Part shown: piece after piece, positions 1 to 11,399 of the stretch
How positions within the stretch are numbered: the first letter of the stretch is position 1
Layout of the letters: every line of letters starts with the position of its first letter
Program-made: the position numbers and the translations under genes
NCBI GenBank assembly: GCA_030998225.1
Contig: JAPYXD010000717.1
Location: 186,001-250,000, forward strand
Length of the DNA: 64,000 bases
Source of the DNA: Diplolepis rosae
Lineage: Eukaryota; Arthropoda; Insecta; Hymenoptera; Diplolepididae
Reading direction: 5' to 3'
The notes under the pieces: generated by a model
What the model saw: the letters and a program-made list of their open reading frames with translations, nothing else
Databases searched by the model: none
What the model was told of the DNA's origin: nothing

Positions 1-379
1 CTGAATTTTAAATAAATTTAACTCAATGAATGATGTTTTTAATTTTTCTATATTTTTTAGACCCTTCACTTGCACAATCTTGCTACGAAGAATACATGCA
101 GGGTTTATTCGGGGTAATTCGATGATGTTATTAACGATGGCAGAGCTTCCGAACACGTGATGTATACCAACGCTTAAAATAAAATAATTTATTTAAAAAT
201 TTAATTCCAAATATTTAGATTTTGACAAGTAGAAATATCTTATCTAATTATTTCTACTAAACTTATAATTTTGCAATTTTGAAAATTTCTAAATTTCGAA
301 GCTTTTGTTTATGCACAATTTTATTCGAAATAAATTGCGCATATAATTTCGAATAGCTTCAATTTCCAGGTCTACAGTA
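1..379. other. AT-rich DNA, nothing recognised
   Basis: No convincing coding frame, RNA gene or repeat structure is visible. The last bases form the target site of the mariner copy that follows; CCAGGTCTA at 366-374 is mirrored by TAGACCTGG at 877-885. Confidence 0.5.
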
Positions 380-876
380 GAAGTATGAAACCGGAATTTT
401 TTTCAACAGTTACATGTCTGATGCATGAAAATGATCAAAAATATTTTATTCAAAGTAATCTCCATTGCTATTTACACATTTTTCCCACCTCTCCGGAAGG
501 TGATGAATACCATGCCAATAAAACTGTTCGTCTTCCAAATTTTTCGGTGGTTTTCGACGATCTTCGTTTCTCACATCAAAATTACCAGTTTTGAATTTTT
601 TAAACCATTCGAAACACTGTGTTTTCCCAAGAGCATGTTCACCGTAAACTTCGACAAGCATTCGATGCGATTTTGCAGCAGTTTTCTTCAAGTGATAACA
701 AAAAACCAGTGCTATCCGCAAATCGCAGTTCGTAGGCACAAAACTCGACATGTTGATGCTTGTAGTAAATACACTGGTATTACTACACTAATACACTTGG
801 GTTCTTGTCTACTGAAAATCTTTCTCAGCTGCTGATGGCAAGCACCATCTATAGGGAAATTCCGGTTTCATACTTC
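380..876 (-). mobile_element. Internally deleted mariner element (about 0.5 kb)
   Basis: Both ends carry the same inverted terminal repeat, beginning GAAGTATGAAACCGG, and both are flanked by the TA dinucleotide (378-379 and 877-878) expected for Tc1/mariner insertion. Inside is a minus-strand frame made of the two ends of a mariner transposase. At 497 bp against a usual 1.3 kb, this is a non-autonomous deletion derivative whose intact ends could still be recognised by a related transposase. Confidence 0.8.
446..751 (-). pseudogene. Mariner transposase, N-terminus joined to C-terminus
   Basis: The 101-residue frame begins MSSFVP, continues through a mariner helix-turn-helix region (TAAKSHRMLVEVYGEHAL, then WFKKFKTGNFDV) to LEDEQ near residue 76, and then jumps to the family C-terminus FYWHGIHHLPERWEKC. 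The whole DDD catalytic domain is missing. Mos1-like mariners have a DEQ-type motif on both sides of the lost region, so deletion through short homology is a natural explanation. A protein from this frame would have DNA-binding residues only. The resemblance is to the mauritiana/Mos1-like branch; the subfamily is my inference. Confidence 0.85.
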
Positions 877-900
877 TAGACCTGGTATTGATCCCGATTG

Positions 901-1735
901 ATCATCGGCAATCAATACAACATAGCACTAATAATGATATATTATTATGATTAATGAAATAATGCTAACTGGGATGTTAATAATAAATGTAATATTATAC
1001 TAATATGACAATAATTAATTATAATAGTTACCTACGTATAATATTTAGACATTATATTCAATGAGGCTGTGCTGATAACTTTTCATTCTCTCATTAGGTT
1101 ATTAGCACAGCATCACTACCTCATCGGCACGCGGTGTGAGTTACGGACTCATTACCGCGGATGCAATTACCATATAGCCAAAGCGCTGTTCTTCTTTATC
1201 ACTCATTACCATGTGTCAAACCGTTCCGTCAACGTGAGGTATACATTGGTTTACCTCATGCGCACAGCTACCCGGTCCATATGATAATTTATCATAGGAA
1301 CACTATTATATTTAAATAGTTCCTTCCTCGCTCTCCTTAGTGTGGCGTTATGCCCTTGCATAGGGGCAATTTTAAAATTCAATGTTACTGGGATGTAACA
1401 CGACGTCTGGGCCTTGGATTTCTTAATTGGTCGTGACTTAAGAAAAGCGACTCAAGTCTTTTTTTTTCACGCTGCGCACACATGCACGTTGATCTTATCG
1501 CGTTTAAACCCTAGTTTTAGGAAAAGAAAAAGAAGAATGGTTTTCAACCAGAGAACAAACAATGCTTTAAATTGTTTTGTTCAACAAAAAAAATATATTT
1601 TTCCGCGTGACAACCCCGCGTAAGGTTTCTGCCGGAGACAAGATTCGAATATTGTTTTCTTCCGCCCACTGTGTACTTGCGAGACCTTGTTCGACTTGGT
1701 AACACCCGTTCCGGACCGTGGGCGGGCAAAAGCAA
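901..1735 (-). repeat. Possible LTR-type remnant
   Basis: Reading leftwards from position 1400 on the minus strand, the sequence begins TGTTACATCCC, the same eleven bases that begin a block at 9996, and both are followed by an AATTTTAAAATT-like stretch. Such TG-starting ends are typical of LTRs. No second copy, primer-binding site or coding region was found, so the assignment is weak. The left part is AT-rich with short palindromes. Confidence 0.25.
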
Positions 1736-1740
1736 AGACC

Positions 1741-2458
1741 GGGCTTTACTCTTCTAAACTTTTTGAGCGGATCAAGAAACTCGTAAGACTGCTATTTTTA
1801 TTTCAAATTGATTTATTTTGTAGACTCGTATTGATGTTACACAAGTGAGGAATTGTGATGACTTAGGATTTTATGTGAAGCGTGTTGACCAGATATTTTG
1901 AAATAATGGATGTCTAAATACTTGGTAGCCTTAATTACTTTCATATCAATTGCCAAACTGAGAAATTTTTCCTCTTTCTGCTACGTAATTTTTCGATCCG
2001 TAGAATTACTAAATAAGAGGTCGATGACAACTTGACCTTTTACGTTTGTTAGTTTTTATTTTGAATTCTTATTGTTTTCTTTTTATTTCTCATATTGAGA
2101 AGACAGTGGTTCAGATTTTCTAACAACATTTTACTCACTGGCTGTGACATCAGTGGCAGTTGTTACGTGCGTGCATGTTTTCGTTCTAACTCCCTTATCT
2201 CACTCCTCGTCCTTCTCCCTATTACATTACATTCTTGTTTCATTTCTCCTGATTTTAGAATATTCTATTAAAATTCAATTCGGGCATACGTAGATATTTC
2301 TTTTTACTCATAAAATTGGACAAAAATTCTAACCTATTTTCATTTAAATATGCACGCATACACGTCCATTTGTGTGAAGAATAAAAACAACCGCGTATTG
2401 TAATGTGAGGTATATTCCTTAATTATCCCGTATTTAAAAAATTTATAATTATTAAATC
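1741..2458. other. Unassigned AT-rich DNA
   Basis: No coding frame, terminal repeats or tandem structure recognised. Confidence 0.4.
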
Positions 2459-2460
2459 TA

Positions 2461-3726
2461 TAACTTAATTCGTGAAGTTTTTTCTTAAATTTGAACGTTG
2501 ATTTAAGAAAAACATGTACAATAGTATTATTCAAAGTACTGCCCATCTGAAGCAATGACTTTTTCCCATCTTTCTGGCAATTCGTGGATTCCATCCCAAA
2601 AGAACTGCGCCGGCTTGGCGGCCAAGAATGAATCAAGCCAATTTTTGATACCCTGTTCTGATGTGAACCGTATTCCAGTGAGGGCGTTCTGCATCGACCG
2701 GCACAAATGGTAGTCAGAAGGGGCAAGGTCTGGGCTATAAAGCGGGTGGGGTAAAACTTCCGATCCACTGTTTTCCAAATAGTTCTTAACCGGAATAGCA
2801 ACATGGGGCCGAGAGTTTTCATGATGGAAAATTATTGCCTCGTGTCTGGTCGCATATTCCGGGCATTTTTTGGCTATTGCTCTCTTCATAGGGATTAATT
2901 TTGTTCAGTAGCGTTCTCCATTGATGGTTTCACTCAGTGTTAGCATCGCATAATACAACACACCCTTCTGATCCCACCAAATTAAGATCATTACCTTCGC
3001 GCCATAGATATTCGGCTCTGCCGTTGATTTGGCTGATTGGCCGGGTTTCACATATGATTTTTTTCGCTCGGGGTTGTCGTAATGGATACATTTTTCATCA
3101 TCAGTAACAATCTAATGCAAAAATGACTTCTTTTTGTGGCATTCCAGCAGCATTTCGGACATGCAAAACCGCCTTTCAACGTCTCTCGGCTTAAGTTCAT
3201 GTGGAACCCAATTTCCTTGCTTTTGAATGTATCCGGCTGCTTTTGAACGTTTTGAAATGGCTGCTTGAGTGACTTCCAAAGATCCTGCGAGATCTTCTTG
3301 TGTTTGGGAACAATCTTCATTGAGCAATGCTTCCAGTTCTTCATCTTCAAACTTTTTTGGCTGCCCAGGACGTTCTTCGTCTTCCAAGCCAAAATCACCA
3401 CTTTTAAATCGTGCGAACCACTTTTGGCACATTCGCTCAGCTAGAGTGTGTTCACCATAAACTTCCACCAAAATACGATGACTCTCGGCAGCAGTTATCT
3501 TCATATTAAAGTAATGAAGAAGAACTCCCCGGAAAAACACTTTTTCAGGCACAAAGTTCGACATATTTGAGCAAAAAATATTATTGTTGTTTACGCTTCA
3601 AATGAATAAGATGTAGTGAAAAAGACACACAATGACAGTAGCTTTCCAACGCACGTTCGGAATATTTGAACGATGGAATCATAATTAAGTTACGCCATCT
3701 CTTAGCAAACCGCACGAATTAAGTTA
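2461..3726 (-). mobile_element. Near full-length mariner element (1.27 kb)
   Basis: Inverted terminal repeats TAACTTAATTCGTG (left) and CACGAATTAAGTTA (right) are flanked on both sides by TA (2459-2460, 3727-3728). The length is normal for a mariner. It carries one transposase frame on the minus strand. A shortened relative lies at 13815-14745. Confidence 0.88.
2527..3564 (-). pseudogene. Mariner transposase, full length with two stops
   Basis: The start MSNFVPE at 3564 and the end ASDGQYFE before the stop at 2527 lie in one frame, giving the usual mariner length of 345 codons. The N-terminal helix-turn-helix half (TAAESHRILVEVYGEHTLAE, WFARFKSGDF) is followed by WVPHEL and the RNase-H-like catalytic half. 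Two in-frame nonsense codons interrupt it: a TAG at 3112-3114, right after SFLH, and a TGA near 2903, after GERY. The second catalytic aspartate, normally in HHDNARPH, reads HHENSRPH, so it is glutamate here; the third is kept in SPDLAPSDYH. Length and frame are preserved, so decay is by point mutation. It should make no active enzyme. Confidence 0.9.
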
Positions 3727-3728
3727 TA

Positions 3729-5468
3729 GATCCAACAGGATCGCAGAAGTATCAGGCTATTAAATACGCGTTATGCCTGTGTATTTATGTACCTAATGCC
3801 GGTTTAGAATTATTCCAAAATTTATTTATTTATTCATTTACAGACATATATACAGGGTGAGGCACATGAAGTATTACAGAGCGATAGCACTCAAACTATT
3901 GATTATATTTAAAAATGTTGCAGACAAAAGTTTCAGTGTTTGAGAAGGCCGTCATACTCGACCACCAAATTTTTTTATCGGTGGAGGCGCCGAAGCTACG
4001 TCGACGTCAACTCCGCTTTTTTAAATGGAACCATGTATTTTTTTCGGTGACATTATTACCGATTTTAAGACGAATTCAGCGACCTACAACACAAGTTCAT
4101 TTTAGTCACGCAAAGTATGAAAATAGTCGAAAAATCACTTTCATTTCTTTTCATTTCTTACATACCTATGATAATACACATCGATAGGATATTGTTGATA
4201 TCGGCAGAAAGTAAGCATTTTCTCTTGACTTATCAGTTAGTCATGCATTACCTTTTAATGTCAGTACATCGGAACGCGAAAATGAACGATTTTCAAGAAT
4301 ATTTTGGTATGTTGGTAGTGCTGGGGTAATGCCGTGAACATTTGTGTTTCGGATAACATATTAGTGAAAAACACAACACAAATTCCTTAACAATCTTTAT
4401 TTTCAAGAGGCATCCGACATTAGACGTTTAAAGCACCTTCTCCTCTCTGCAGCCATACCTCTCTGCTTTTTTTCCAGATGGCGTTAGGTCCGTTTTTACC
4501 TTCCTTATTCTGAACATTTTCCCGCGTTATCAAATCTTATCCAAATTCACATCAACCTACCCCCGTTGGAAAATCATTGTTTCTATTCTGTATCGTGCGC
4601 AAAACTTATACATAAGCGTATTTTCCAAATTCTTATTAAATTTATCAATTTCAAACGTTTATTTTTTGCATATTTCCCAATTTTTCATCCCGTTTTCCAA
4701 ATTTGTCAAAATTTCCGTTTTTTTATTAATCGTCAAGACTTTTCTTTTTTGCTGGAAATAATCAAAAATATACCCGATAAGCATAGATATTTTTATTATT
4801 ATATTATTATATTTTTAGTATTTAGAGTACATACCGTCAAATAAGTCAATTCCTTGTTCAATACTCGCAAAAATCTTTTTTATATGCTTTTTACTATGTA
4901 AATACAATTATTCACATGGCATCAATGACAGACTGACTGCGCGCATCATATAATGCGCATAACAGCGCGTAGCAACAAGTAGGATATGAAGGGGATTCCT
5001 CTCGCGCTCCATGCAGAGAGGTCTTCGATGCTTGAGCTTCTCGTTATTGGGAATCTCGAGTGTACTCGAAAAAAATGTCTATATAAGGTACAATACTTCT
5101 TAGTACAAAAATATTTCAGGTCTTTGGACAGCACGTCCGCTTCTCGTTTTAAAAACCTTTTCCTTATTATCAGAACGAGAATCCTTCGCTTTAAGACTAC
5201 ATCTCTTAGCGTTTGGATTTTCCTTTGCTTTCGTATTATTTTCAATTACACTGTTTTTCGTATCCTGGAATTTATCGGTTATATCCTATACAAAATCATT
5301 ATCGTCTATTGTTATATCTAACGGATAAATTCTCTATATTGGTCTCTTTAACAATGCGTTTTTTGTTTTTAATATACATACTCTCGTGTTACCGCCACGT
5401 CAAACGAAAAAACAAATATACATTCGAGAAGCCAGTCGATTCTCTTGTGTGTATCATCGCCAATTAAG
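3729..5468. other. Unassigned AT-rich DNA
   Basis: Several short open frames occur but none resembles a known protein. A block beginning ACAGGGTGAGGCAC near 3852 resembles the start of a Tc1/mariner-type terminal repeat, but no matching inverted end was found, so no element is called. Confidence 0.4.
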
Positions 5469-8219
5469 GTATTAGTACACTTTAGAATTTTGAAAAAATT
5501 GATTTCGTTTTTTTTTGCGTTTTTCAACTCCTTAGACCTTTAAATATCTTCTCCTAAAATATTTTCAAAAAATTCAAACTCTTAACACCATGAAATAAGT
5601 AAAACTGCGTGCGCACTCCCAGCTGCTAGTCGCGTGGCGACTATTGTTTATTTTCTTCTTCCATTTAAAGATATTTGGTTTACACGACTTTTTCGAAAGT
5701 TTATTCTTATCGTCTCAGTGCTTGTTTTGTTATAAATCTAAACATTTGTGTGTTTATAATACAATGTATACGTATAGAAAAGGCAGTCAATACAGTAAGA
5801 GAAAAAGTAAGAAAACTTCTAAAGTTAAACATGAGTTCCGTGGAAATCAATTTACTTCTGAACATTCCACTGAGTTTACCAGTGCATCAGCAAGAAAATT
5901 ATCGTGTAATTCTGATTTTGAAGTGAAGTGTGATGATACTTTTAATTATTGCATACTGGAATTCCCACTCGTTTTTTCGGCGTTAGCGACAATATTAAAA
6001 TGTAAAACTTGTGACACAGATGTCAAGTTTACCAAAACTGGTATTCGGGGTCTTGGATTCAAGATGAATGTAGAGTGTGCTTGTGGTGATCGGCAGATAA
6101 ATTCTTCACATCTTATAAATACTGGCTTTGAAGTTAACCGACGCATTGTATTTATTATGCGATTGCTTGGCGTGGGTCGTAACGGACTAGAACTTTTTTC
6201 TTCGTTGATGGATATGACATCGAATTTTGGTAAAACAACGTATTATAAGCTGCTACAAAATGTACATATTGCACCAAAAAGCATTGCCGACATTTGCCTA
6301 AAAAAAGCTGGTCAGGGGGAGAAACAAAAAAATTTGGAAAATAATTTGCCTGAGAATGAAATAGTAGTTTCAGGTGACGGCACGTGGTTAAAACGTGGCT
6401 TCAGCTCATCGATCGGTGTTTGTACTGTAATAGGTAAATACACAGGCAAAGTATTAGATTATTTTGTTTCTTCTAAGACGTGCAAAGCTTGTGAGATAAT
6501 GGAGAAAAAACTGAATCGCGTTGATTTCGAGATCTGGTACGAGAGTGAGCATCAGGAACAATGTTCGGCAAATTACCAAAGTAGCTCCGGATGTATCGAA
6601 GTCCAAGGAATAATTAAGATTTTCAAAAACTCTCTTAAAATCCATATGGCAAAATACGCTTACTACATAGGTGACGAGGACTCCAAGACTTTTACCAATT
6701 TATGTGAAGCTAAATCGTATGGAGATTTTATTATCAAAAAACTTGAGTGTGTTCTGCACGTGGGAAAACGAATGTTCCGGTACCTGAAGGAGGCAAAAAA
6801 ATCGTTAGTCGAATTACGAAAATTCAAAAAAGCTGAAGAGAAAAAAAAAACAAGTTGAAAATAATCAGAAAACAGCGGAAAAATAGAAAGTTCACCGAAA
6901 ATTCGACAACCACGTAAAAAAAACGGAAGATTCAGTGCTGCCACCTCCAAAAACCACGGATTTGACTGGGAATATAATGAAAAAAATGTCAACTCATTAT
7001 TCTTTGGCTATACAACGTCATGAAGATTCTCTAATTGATATGAAAAAAGAAATATGGGCTGGTTTTTACCACATGATTTCTACTGACAACGCGCCGCAGC
7101 ATGATCACTGTAATCCAGACTGGTGTAAATACCTACAAGCTAAGGCAAAGAATGAGCCATTTACACACAAGCCTGCTCTAAGTGCAGAAGTCCAGAAATA
7201 CGTCAAACCGGCCTTTGAAAAATTGATGAACGATGATTTTCTGAAACGATGCTTGGGGAAAAATACGCAAAATAATAACGAGTGCTATAACAAAACACTG
7301 TAGGCAATTGTCCCCAAAAATACATTTGTCGGGAAGAATGTCGTCGATGTGGGGGTCCAAATATCGTTGGCCATCATCAATGAAGGACGTATGAGCCTTC
7401 TGAAAATGATGGAAACCATGGGGTGCACTATTTGTATGCACACATATCAATACGTGAAGTCCAAAGACGAAGAGCGGATTTTATTGGCAGAAAAATCGAC
7501 AAACGCGTCTACTAAAGAAGGCCGTTTGGCCCAAAAAGAGGCCCGCCAGAAAGATGAGGCAGCTTACCCAGACAGTGGCCTGTTGCTGCGTGGTCCAGGA
7601 ATAGCCGATTAATTTATTGTATTAGAACATGATTTTTATGAAAATATTCAATAAAAAGTACTAGTCAAAACTTTAAACGCGTTTTTCTCGAAATGACTTT
7701 TTTTAAATGGCTGACAGATTATTTCCGGAACTACTGAACCGATTTTCAAACACCTTGCTGGGTTTTGTTTATTGATATGTCCTGTATGACAATTTACCAC
7801 AAGTAAGCCAAAAAATACAAATTTAACATTTTATTGACCCAAAAAACAGCGGAAAAATAGGCCATTTTTGCAATGAATTTTTCAAACGCCCGCCATTTTT
7901 TTTCTCGATTTTTTTCAAAAATGTGGTGAATTGTCACGTAAGCAACCTTCCATTTAGAGAAACCATTTCATTTTTTTTTTCAGACTTGCCGATCCAGAGA
8001 TAAACTGTCGGCCATGCGTCAAATTTTTTTTTTGATGTTCGATTTTGGCGCTCCCTGGATTTGGGCCATAAAACAAAAATTTTGAATAAAAATTTGTTTG
8101 TACTCCACAAACATGTATTTACATGATAAAAAAAGTTTCATATAAATATATATCAATGGGACTGAGAAAAAAATTATTCAAAATTGCCTTATTTTTAGCC
8201 TTCTAAAGTGTACTAGTAC
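5469..8219 (+). mobile_element. Mutator-like (MULE) DNA transposon
   Basis: The left end at 5469 (GTATTAGTACACTTTAGAA) is matched in inverted form by the right end at 8201-8219 (reverse complement GTACTAGTACACTTTAGAA). Between them is a Mutator-like transposase on the plus strand followed by about 600 bp of AT-rich 3' sequence. No clear 9-11 bp target duplication is visible, so the exact ends are uncertain. On the right it abuts the spliced minus-strand unit at 8220-9740 and may have inserted into it. Confidence 0.7.
5764..7612 (+). pseudogene. Mutator-like transposase, broken
   Basis: The likely start is ATG 5764 (MYTYRKGSQYSKRKSK); the open frame further upstream looks like leader. A cysteine-rich N-terminal region (LKCKTCDTDV, then ECACGD) leads into NRRIVFIMRLLGVGRNGLE, typical of insect Mutator-like transposases. 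The catalytic region shows SGDGTWLKRGF with Asp near residue 205 and GDEDSKTF with Asp near residue 304. The frame ends at 6858 (EEKKKTS). Homologous sequence resumes in another frame near 6935 (LTGNIMKKMSTHYSLAIQRH) and runs through WAGFYHMISTD and RCLGKNTQNNNECYN to a TAG at 7301-7303, then continues in frame to 7612. At least one frameshift and one nonsense codon disable it. Family assignment is from motif recognition. Confidence 0.82.
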
Positions 8220-9740
8220 AGAGCCGAGCCACAGGTGCATCTCGTGACGTCTCTCGAGTGTGGTAACCGGATGAATCGCCCACACCGGCAAAAACGTTCC
8301 TCAGTGCCCTATATCCTGAAAAATAAGATAAAATCGATTAATCAAAGGAAGAGAAAAACAAGAAGAAAAATATAATAAATATATAACAAAAAGAAAGAGG
8401 ATAAATTTAGGAAAACCTACCCCAAACAATAAGCTGAGGGTGTTGAATGAGAACAGCAACGAGACGCTTGAGCAGGTAAGGGCGAGATATCCCGCCACAC
8501 CATGCTATGAAGCTGCTCACAGAGGTTATAGGTCTCCTGACACGCCTCACGAATCACATGATCCGCTGATGCCGCCTCCATAGCAGATGGATCTGCAGTT
8601 GACGCAGGGATGCGCCAGGACGGACCCTCTTCGGACTCCGGTGGACCCACCTGTCGCTCCTGGATAAGGAACCACATCAGTCGTACCCAGGGCACCAGAG
8701 TATCCACCAGGTTCGACACCTGCCTCAGCAACCCTGGAGCAGGAACCTACGGAGCCCGTTGATAGGAATCTGCAAAAATAAAAAAGAGAATATAACACCA
8801 TACATTAAAAATTGGAAACACAACAAGAAAAAGGACTCTAACCTACGCGAGATCAACAGAACAACCCCTTAGCGCGAGCATAGAACGCTGAGCAACAAAA
8901 CTATCCTTAATTTTTCCAGAAGATACGCGGATTAACACTCCGTTATAAGATTTCTTCAATCGATGAACAATACAAAAATCCGAGTCCGTCACCGATAATC
9001 CAAGGAGCTCCCTTGCCAACGAAACGAGCACCGGAACAACTTGACAGACCGGCACACGCCAAACAATAAACTGATGTATCCCCGCCGAATCCTCAAGCAC
9101 GGAAATTCGAGACGATAAACTCTCAGTTACTGAGAGAGTAGACAGAGTGCCGCGGGAATAATCCGGAAAAGATGGACCCGACTCAAAGAAGTTAAAATCA
9201 AAATTATCTAAATAAAATTGACTATCGGACCCGGTTATGGAAGAAGAGGACTGGCCCGAGATACACTCGTCGATTAACACGGCACGGAAATCACTCTCAC
9301 GGGGTTCAGACATCGCGCACCGAAATGTAAGAGACCCAACCCAGAAGACCTATTAAATACGAAAACACCCCACCAACAATCACAGAAACTGATGACTCAA
9401 AGAAAGTAAAAACTCACCGTGAGGTCGAAGTTCTCCACGATCCATGGTCAAATCGTTGGCCTCATGGGCGTTGTTTAGGTACCACTGCGAGTAAGGAATC
9501 GTCCGGGAACCACTGGATGATGAAGCTTGTCCTGCCATGATGTTAACAGAACTAATGAAGTAACGCATCTTCAAACAAAAGAGCAGCTGCCCAGCCATAC
9601 AAAAATTGATGACAGACGTTAAAACTTACCTATGCAAAATAAGAAGAGAGAAAATAAAAAAAATAAAAAATAAATAAAAAGAAACGACAATCCAGGGAAA
9701 CATAAGTTAAGAATCAAGGATAAATCATACTCACCTATGT
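8220..9740 (-). other. Spliced transcription unit of unknown nature
   Basis: The minus strand has several good splice signals with short AT-rich introns: a donor GTGAGTATG near 9735, a donor GTAAGT near 9626, a donor GTGAGTTTT near 9413, an intron at 8770-8846 (GTAGGT to TTTTTATTTTTGCAG, 77 bp) and one at 8316-8420 (GTAGGT to TTATTTTTCAG, 105 bp). This pattern is unlike the neighbouring transposon debris and suggests a real or recently lost multi-exon gene. I could not join all exons into one open frame. The 3' end runs into the Mutator-like element at 8219. I recognise no family. Confidence 0.4.
8843..9313 (-). CDS. Uncharacterised 156-residue protein or exon
   Basis: The frame starts with ATG at 9313 (MSEPRESDFRAVLIDECISG) and ends at TAG 8843-8845. 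The first 60 residues are serine- and acid-rich. From about residue 68 it becomes a compact hydrophobic domain (IHQFIVWRVPVCQVVPVLVS, then DFCIVHRLKKSYNGVLIRVS). The TAG overlaps the donor GTAGGT of a 77-bp intron, so the final residues may be read through into the next exon (8421-8769) by splicing. Splicing at this donor gives a glycine/serine-rich continuation that stops near 8547; a second open frame in that exon (RQVSNLVDTLVPWVRLMWFL) looks more protein-like but is out of phase. Function unknown. A retroelement gag-like or host origin are both possible. Confidence 0.35.
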   Translation of the reverse strand: MSEPRESDFRAVLIDECISGQSSSSITGSDSQFYLDNFDFNFFESGPSFPDYSRGTLSTLSVTESLSSRISVLEDSAGIHQFIVWRVPVCQVVPVLVSLARELLGLSVTDSDFCIVHRLKKSYNGVLIRVSSGKIKDSFVAQRSMLALRGCSVDLA

Positions 9741-9995
9741 CAATCCGAGAATCAGAAGTTCACTAGAGACACAACACATGATCAATTACACGAGAAATAC
9801 ACAATCCAGCAAGAGACAGAAATTAATATCACTTGGAATTCGAAACCGACGCGGTGCCTCTCCTGTTGTTATAGCCAAGTAAATTAAAAATCAAACAAAA
9901 ATAATAATAATTAAATTAATTAATTATATCTGAAAGGGAAAGATAAATAAATAATATTATCATCGAGGACGATGATTAATCTAAGGAGAGAGGAC
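9741..9995. other. AT-rich flank, nothing recognised
   Basis: Contains low-complexity A/T stretches and no recognisable gene. Confidence 0.4.
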
Positions 9996-10767
9996 TGTTA
10001 CATCCCTGATATTTTAAAATTTTAATTCCTTTTGCCTGTGCCTAGGCAACCCAGTAAACGCTCAGAGATTTAACTGATACATGTCTCCTCATAACAACAC
10101 TGATAGTAGGAAACACCTGTCAGAAATTATCTGAGATCGACAAGGCAGTCGAGTTGCATAAAACAAGAACACTGCCTTGCCGTCGGTAATGTAGGAAGTC
10201 AGAATAATAAATCTTAACATAATTATTTAACGAACAGAAATAACAATAATGTTCATCATTGTTAACAACAGTCGTTAAATAGCTAATAATAATAATCAAA
10301 CACTAGTACATAATAATCGGCAAGGACCAATAATGGATAATCAATAACATCAATCACATTATTGGGGATTCGCAAGATAACGTGAATAATATTTCAAAAT
10401 ATAGACACTAGAAGATTATGTATTACATAAATACTATAAGGAAATAAGATTAAAAACTAATGTATAAAATAATAGATGAGTCAGTGCATTTGTAACTTAG
10501 TACAATTGCACTGGCCTGTCAACATATACATATTAAGTAACATAGCTGAAAAGACGAGAGAAAGATGTACCGCATTGAGCGTAAATGAACTTTGATCCCG
10601 ATAGTATGACCTGTGTGGGAACGCGCCGCGAGTTCATGCATTTACGCGATTGTCAGCAAGTATGGTCAATGACATTGCTGCCAGACGCGTGCCGATCCAT
10701 CGAGTAGCAAGGTACGTGCCGATCCACGAAAATATGAATGCTCTCCCACTATAGGAATAATCAATAA

Positions 10768-10775
10768 TATATAAA
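10768..10775 (+). promoter_or_regulatory. TATA box
   Basis: TATATAAA followed by a GC-richer start region; probably the core promoter of the LTR-like block. Confidence 0.4.
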
Positions 10776-10942
10776 CCCCAGATTTACCTCTGGAGGTTGT
10801 CTTTTCGCTAGTAGCTGTTCAGTCTTCAAGATCTTAACGTCGGTAATCACTCCGTCCGCAAGACATACTGTCGGTGTCACGAATTGACCCTTCGATATTC
10901 GTAAATCGGTATCTTAAATAAGGAATACCTCGGTACTTGGTA

Positions 10943-10948
10943 AATAAA
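10943..10948 (+). terminator. Poly(A) signal
   Basis: AATAAA about 170 bases downstream of the TATA box, consistent with the R region of an LTR. Confidence 0.35.
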
Positions 10949-11229
10949 ATCCCTGGTCCTTAAGTGGTGCAAGTCCGGTGGTCGTGAGTTGATAAGTGCC
11001 GCTAAATACGTGTATCGTCGTATTAAGTCGAGTTCTGAGAGTTAAATCCACAGAAAACGAACTTAACCAGTGTTTAGCAAGCAAGTTGGATTGTCTGATA
11101 CGCTTCCTGTACTACTTGACTAGCACTACTTAACTCCAGCCCGGATTGTGCCGTTATCCAGCTATCAATAAGGAGAAATATACGACAAAACTCTTTCTCT
11201 TGCCTTCTCAAGCAAGGAAAAAGCGTAAG

Positions 11230-11230
<1 letters not shown>

Positions 11231-11304
<74 letters not shown>
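11231..11304. repeat. (TA)n microsatellite
   Basis: An uninterrupted TA run of about 37 units. Its right end forms the 5' arm of the first hairpin at 11300-11323, so the run may have grown from a hairpin stem. Confidence 0.95.
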
Positions 11305-11306
<2 letters not shown>

Positions 11307-11323
11307 CATCTCAAAACTTATAT
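11300..11323 (+). repeat. Hairpin 1, loop CATCTCAAAA
   Basis: Stem ATATAAG/CTTATAT (7 bp) closes the 10-base loop CATCTCAAAA. Confidence 0.7.
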
Positions 11324-11355
11324 TAACTATAACGCCAATTGTAGTGCGTAAGTTG

Positions 11356-11384
11356 TATACCTAGGCATCTCAAAACCTAGTATA
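11356..11384 (+). repeat. Hairpin 2, loop CATCTCAAAA
   Basis: Stem TATA-C-CTAGG/CCTAG-TATA (9 bp with one bulged C) closes the same loop. The inner pairs differ from hairpin 1 by compensatory changes. Confidence 0.7.
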
Positions 11385-11399
11385 TTAGCATAAAACGTA

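Larger units (their letters stand above)
9996..11160 (+). repeat. LTR-like block with promoter and poly(A) signals
   Basis: It begins TGTTACATCCC and carries, in order on the plus strand, a TATA box (10768-10775), a TTCAGTC-type initiator region about 55 bases later and AATAAA at 10943-10948. That order matches an LTR with U3, R and U5. Two hairpins lie in the left part, including CAAGGCAGT/ACTGCCTTG at about 10141-10180. Its right boundary, a second LTR and a coding region were not found, so it may be a solo LTR or a fragment. Confidence 0.35.

Noticed and set aside
3852..4187. Element starting ACAGGGTGAGGCAC
   Set aside because: No inverted partner or transposase sequence was found nearby.
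4946..5321. Overlapping frames of about 100 codons on both strands
   Set aside because: No recognisable motif, splice context or compositional signal.
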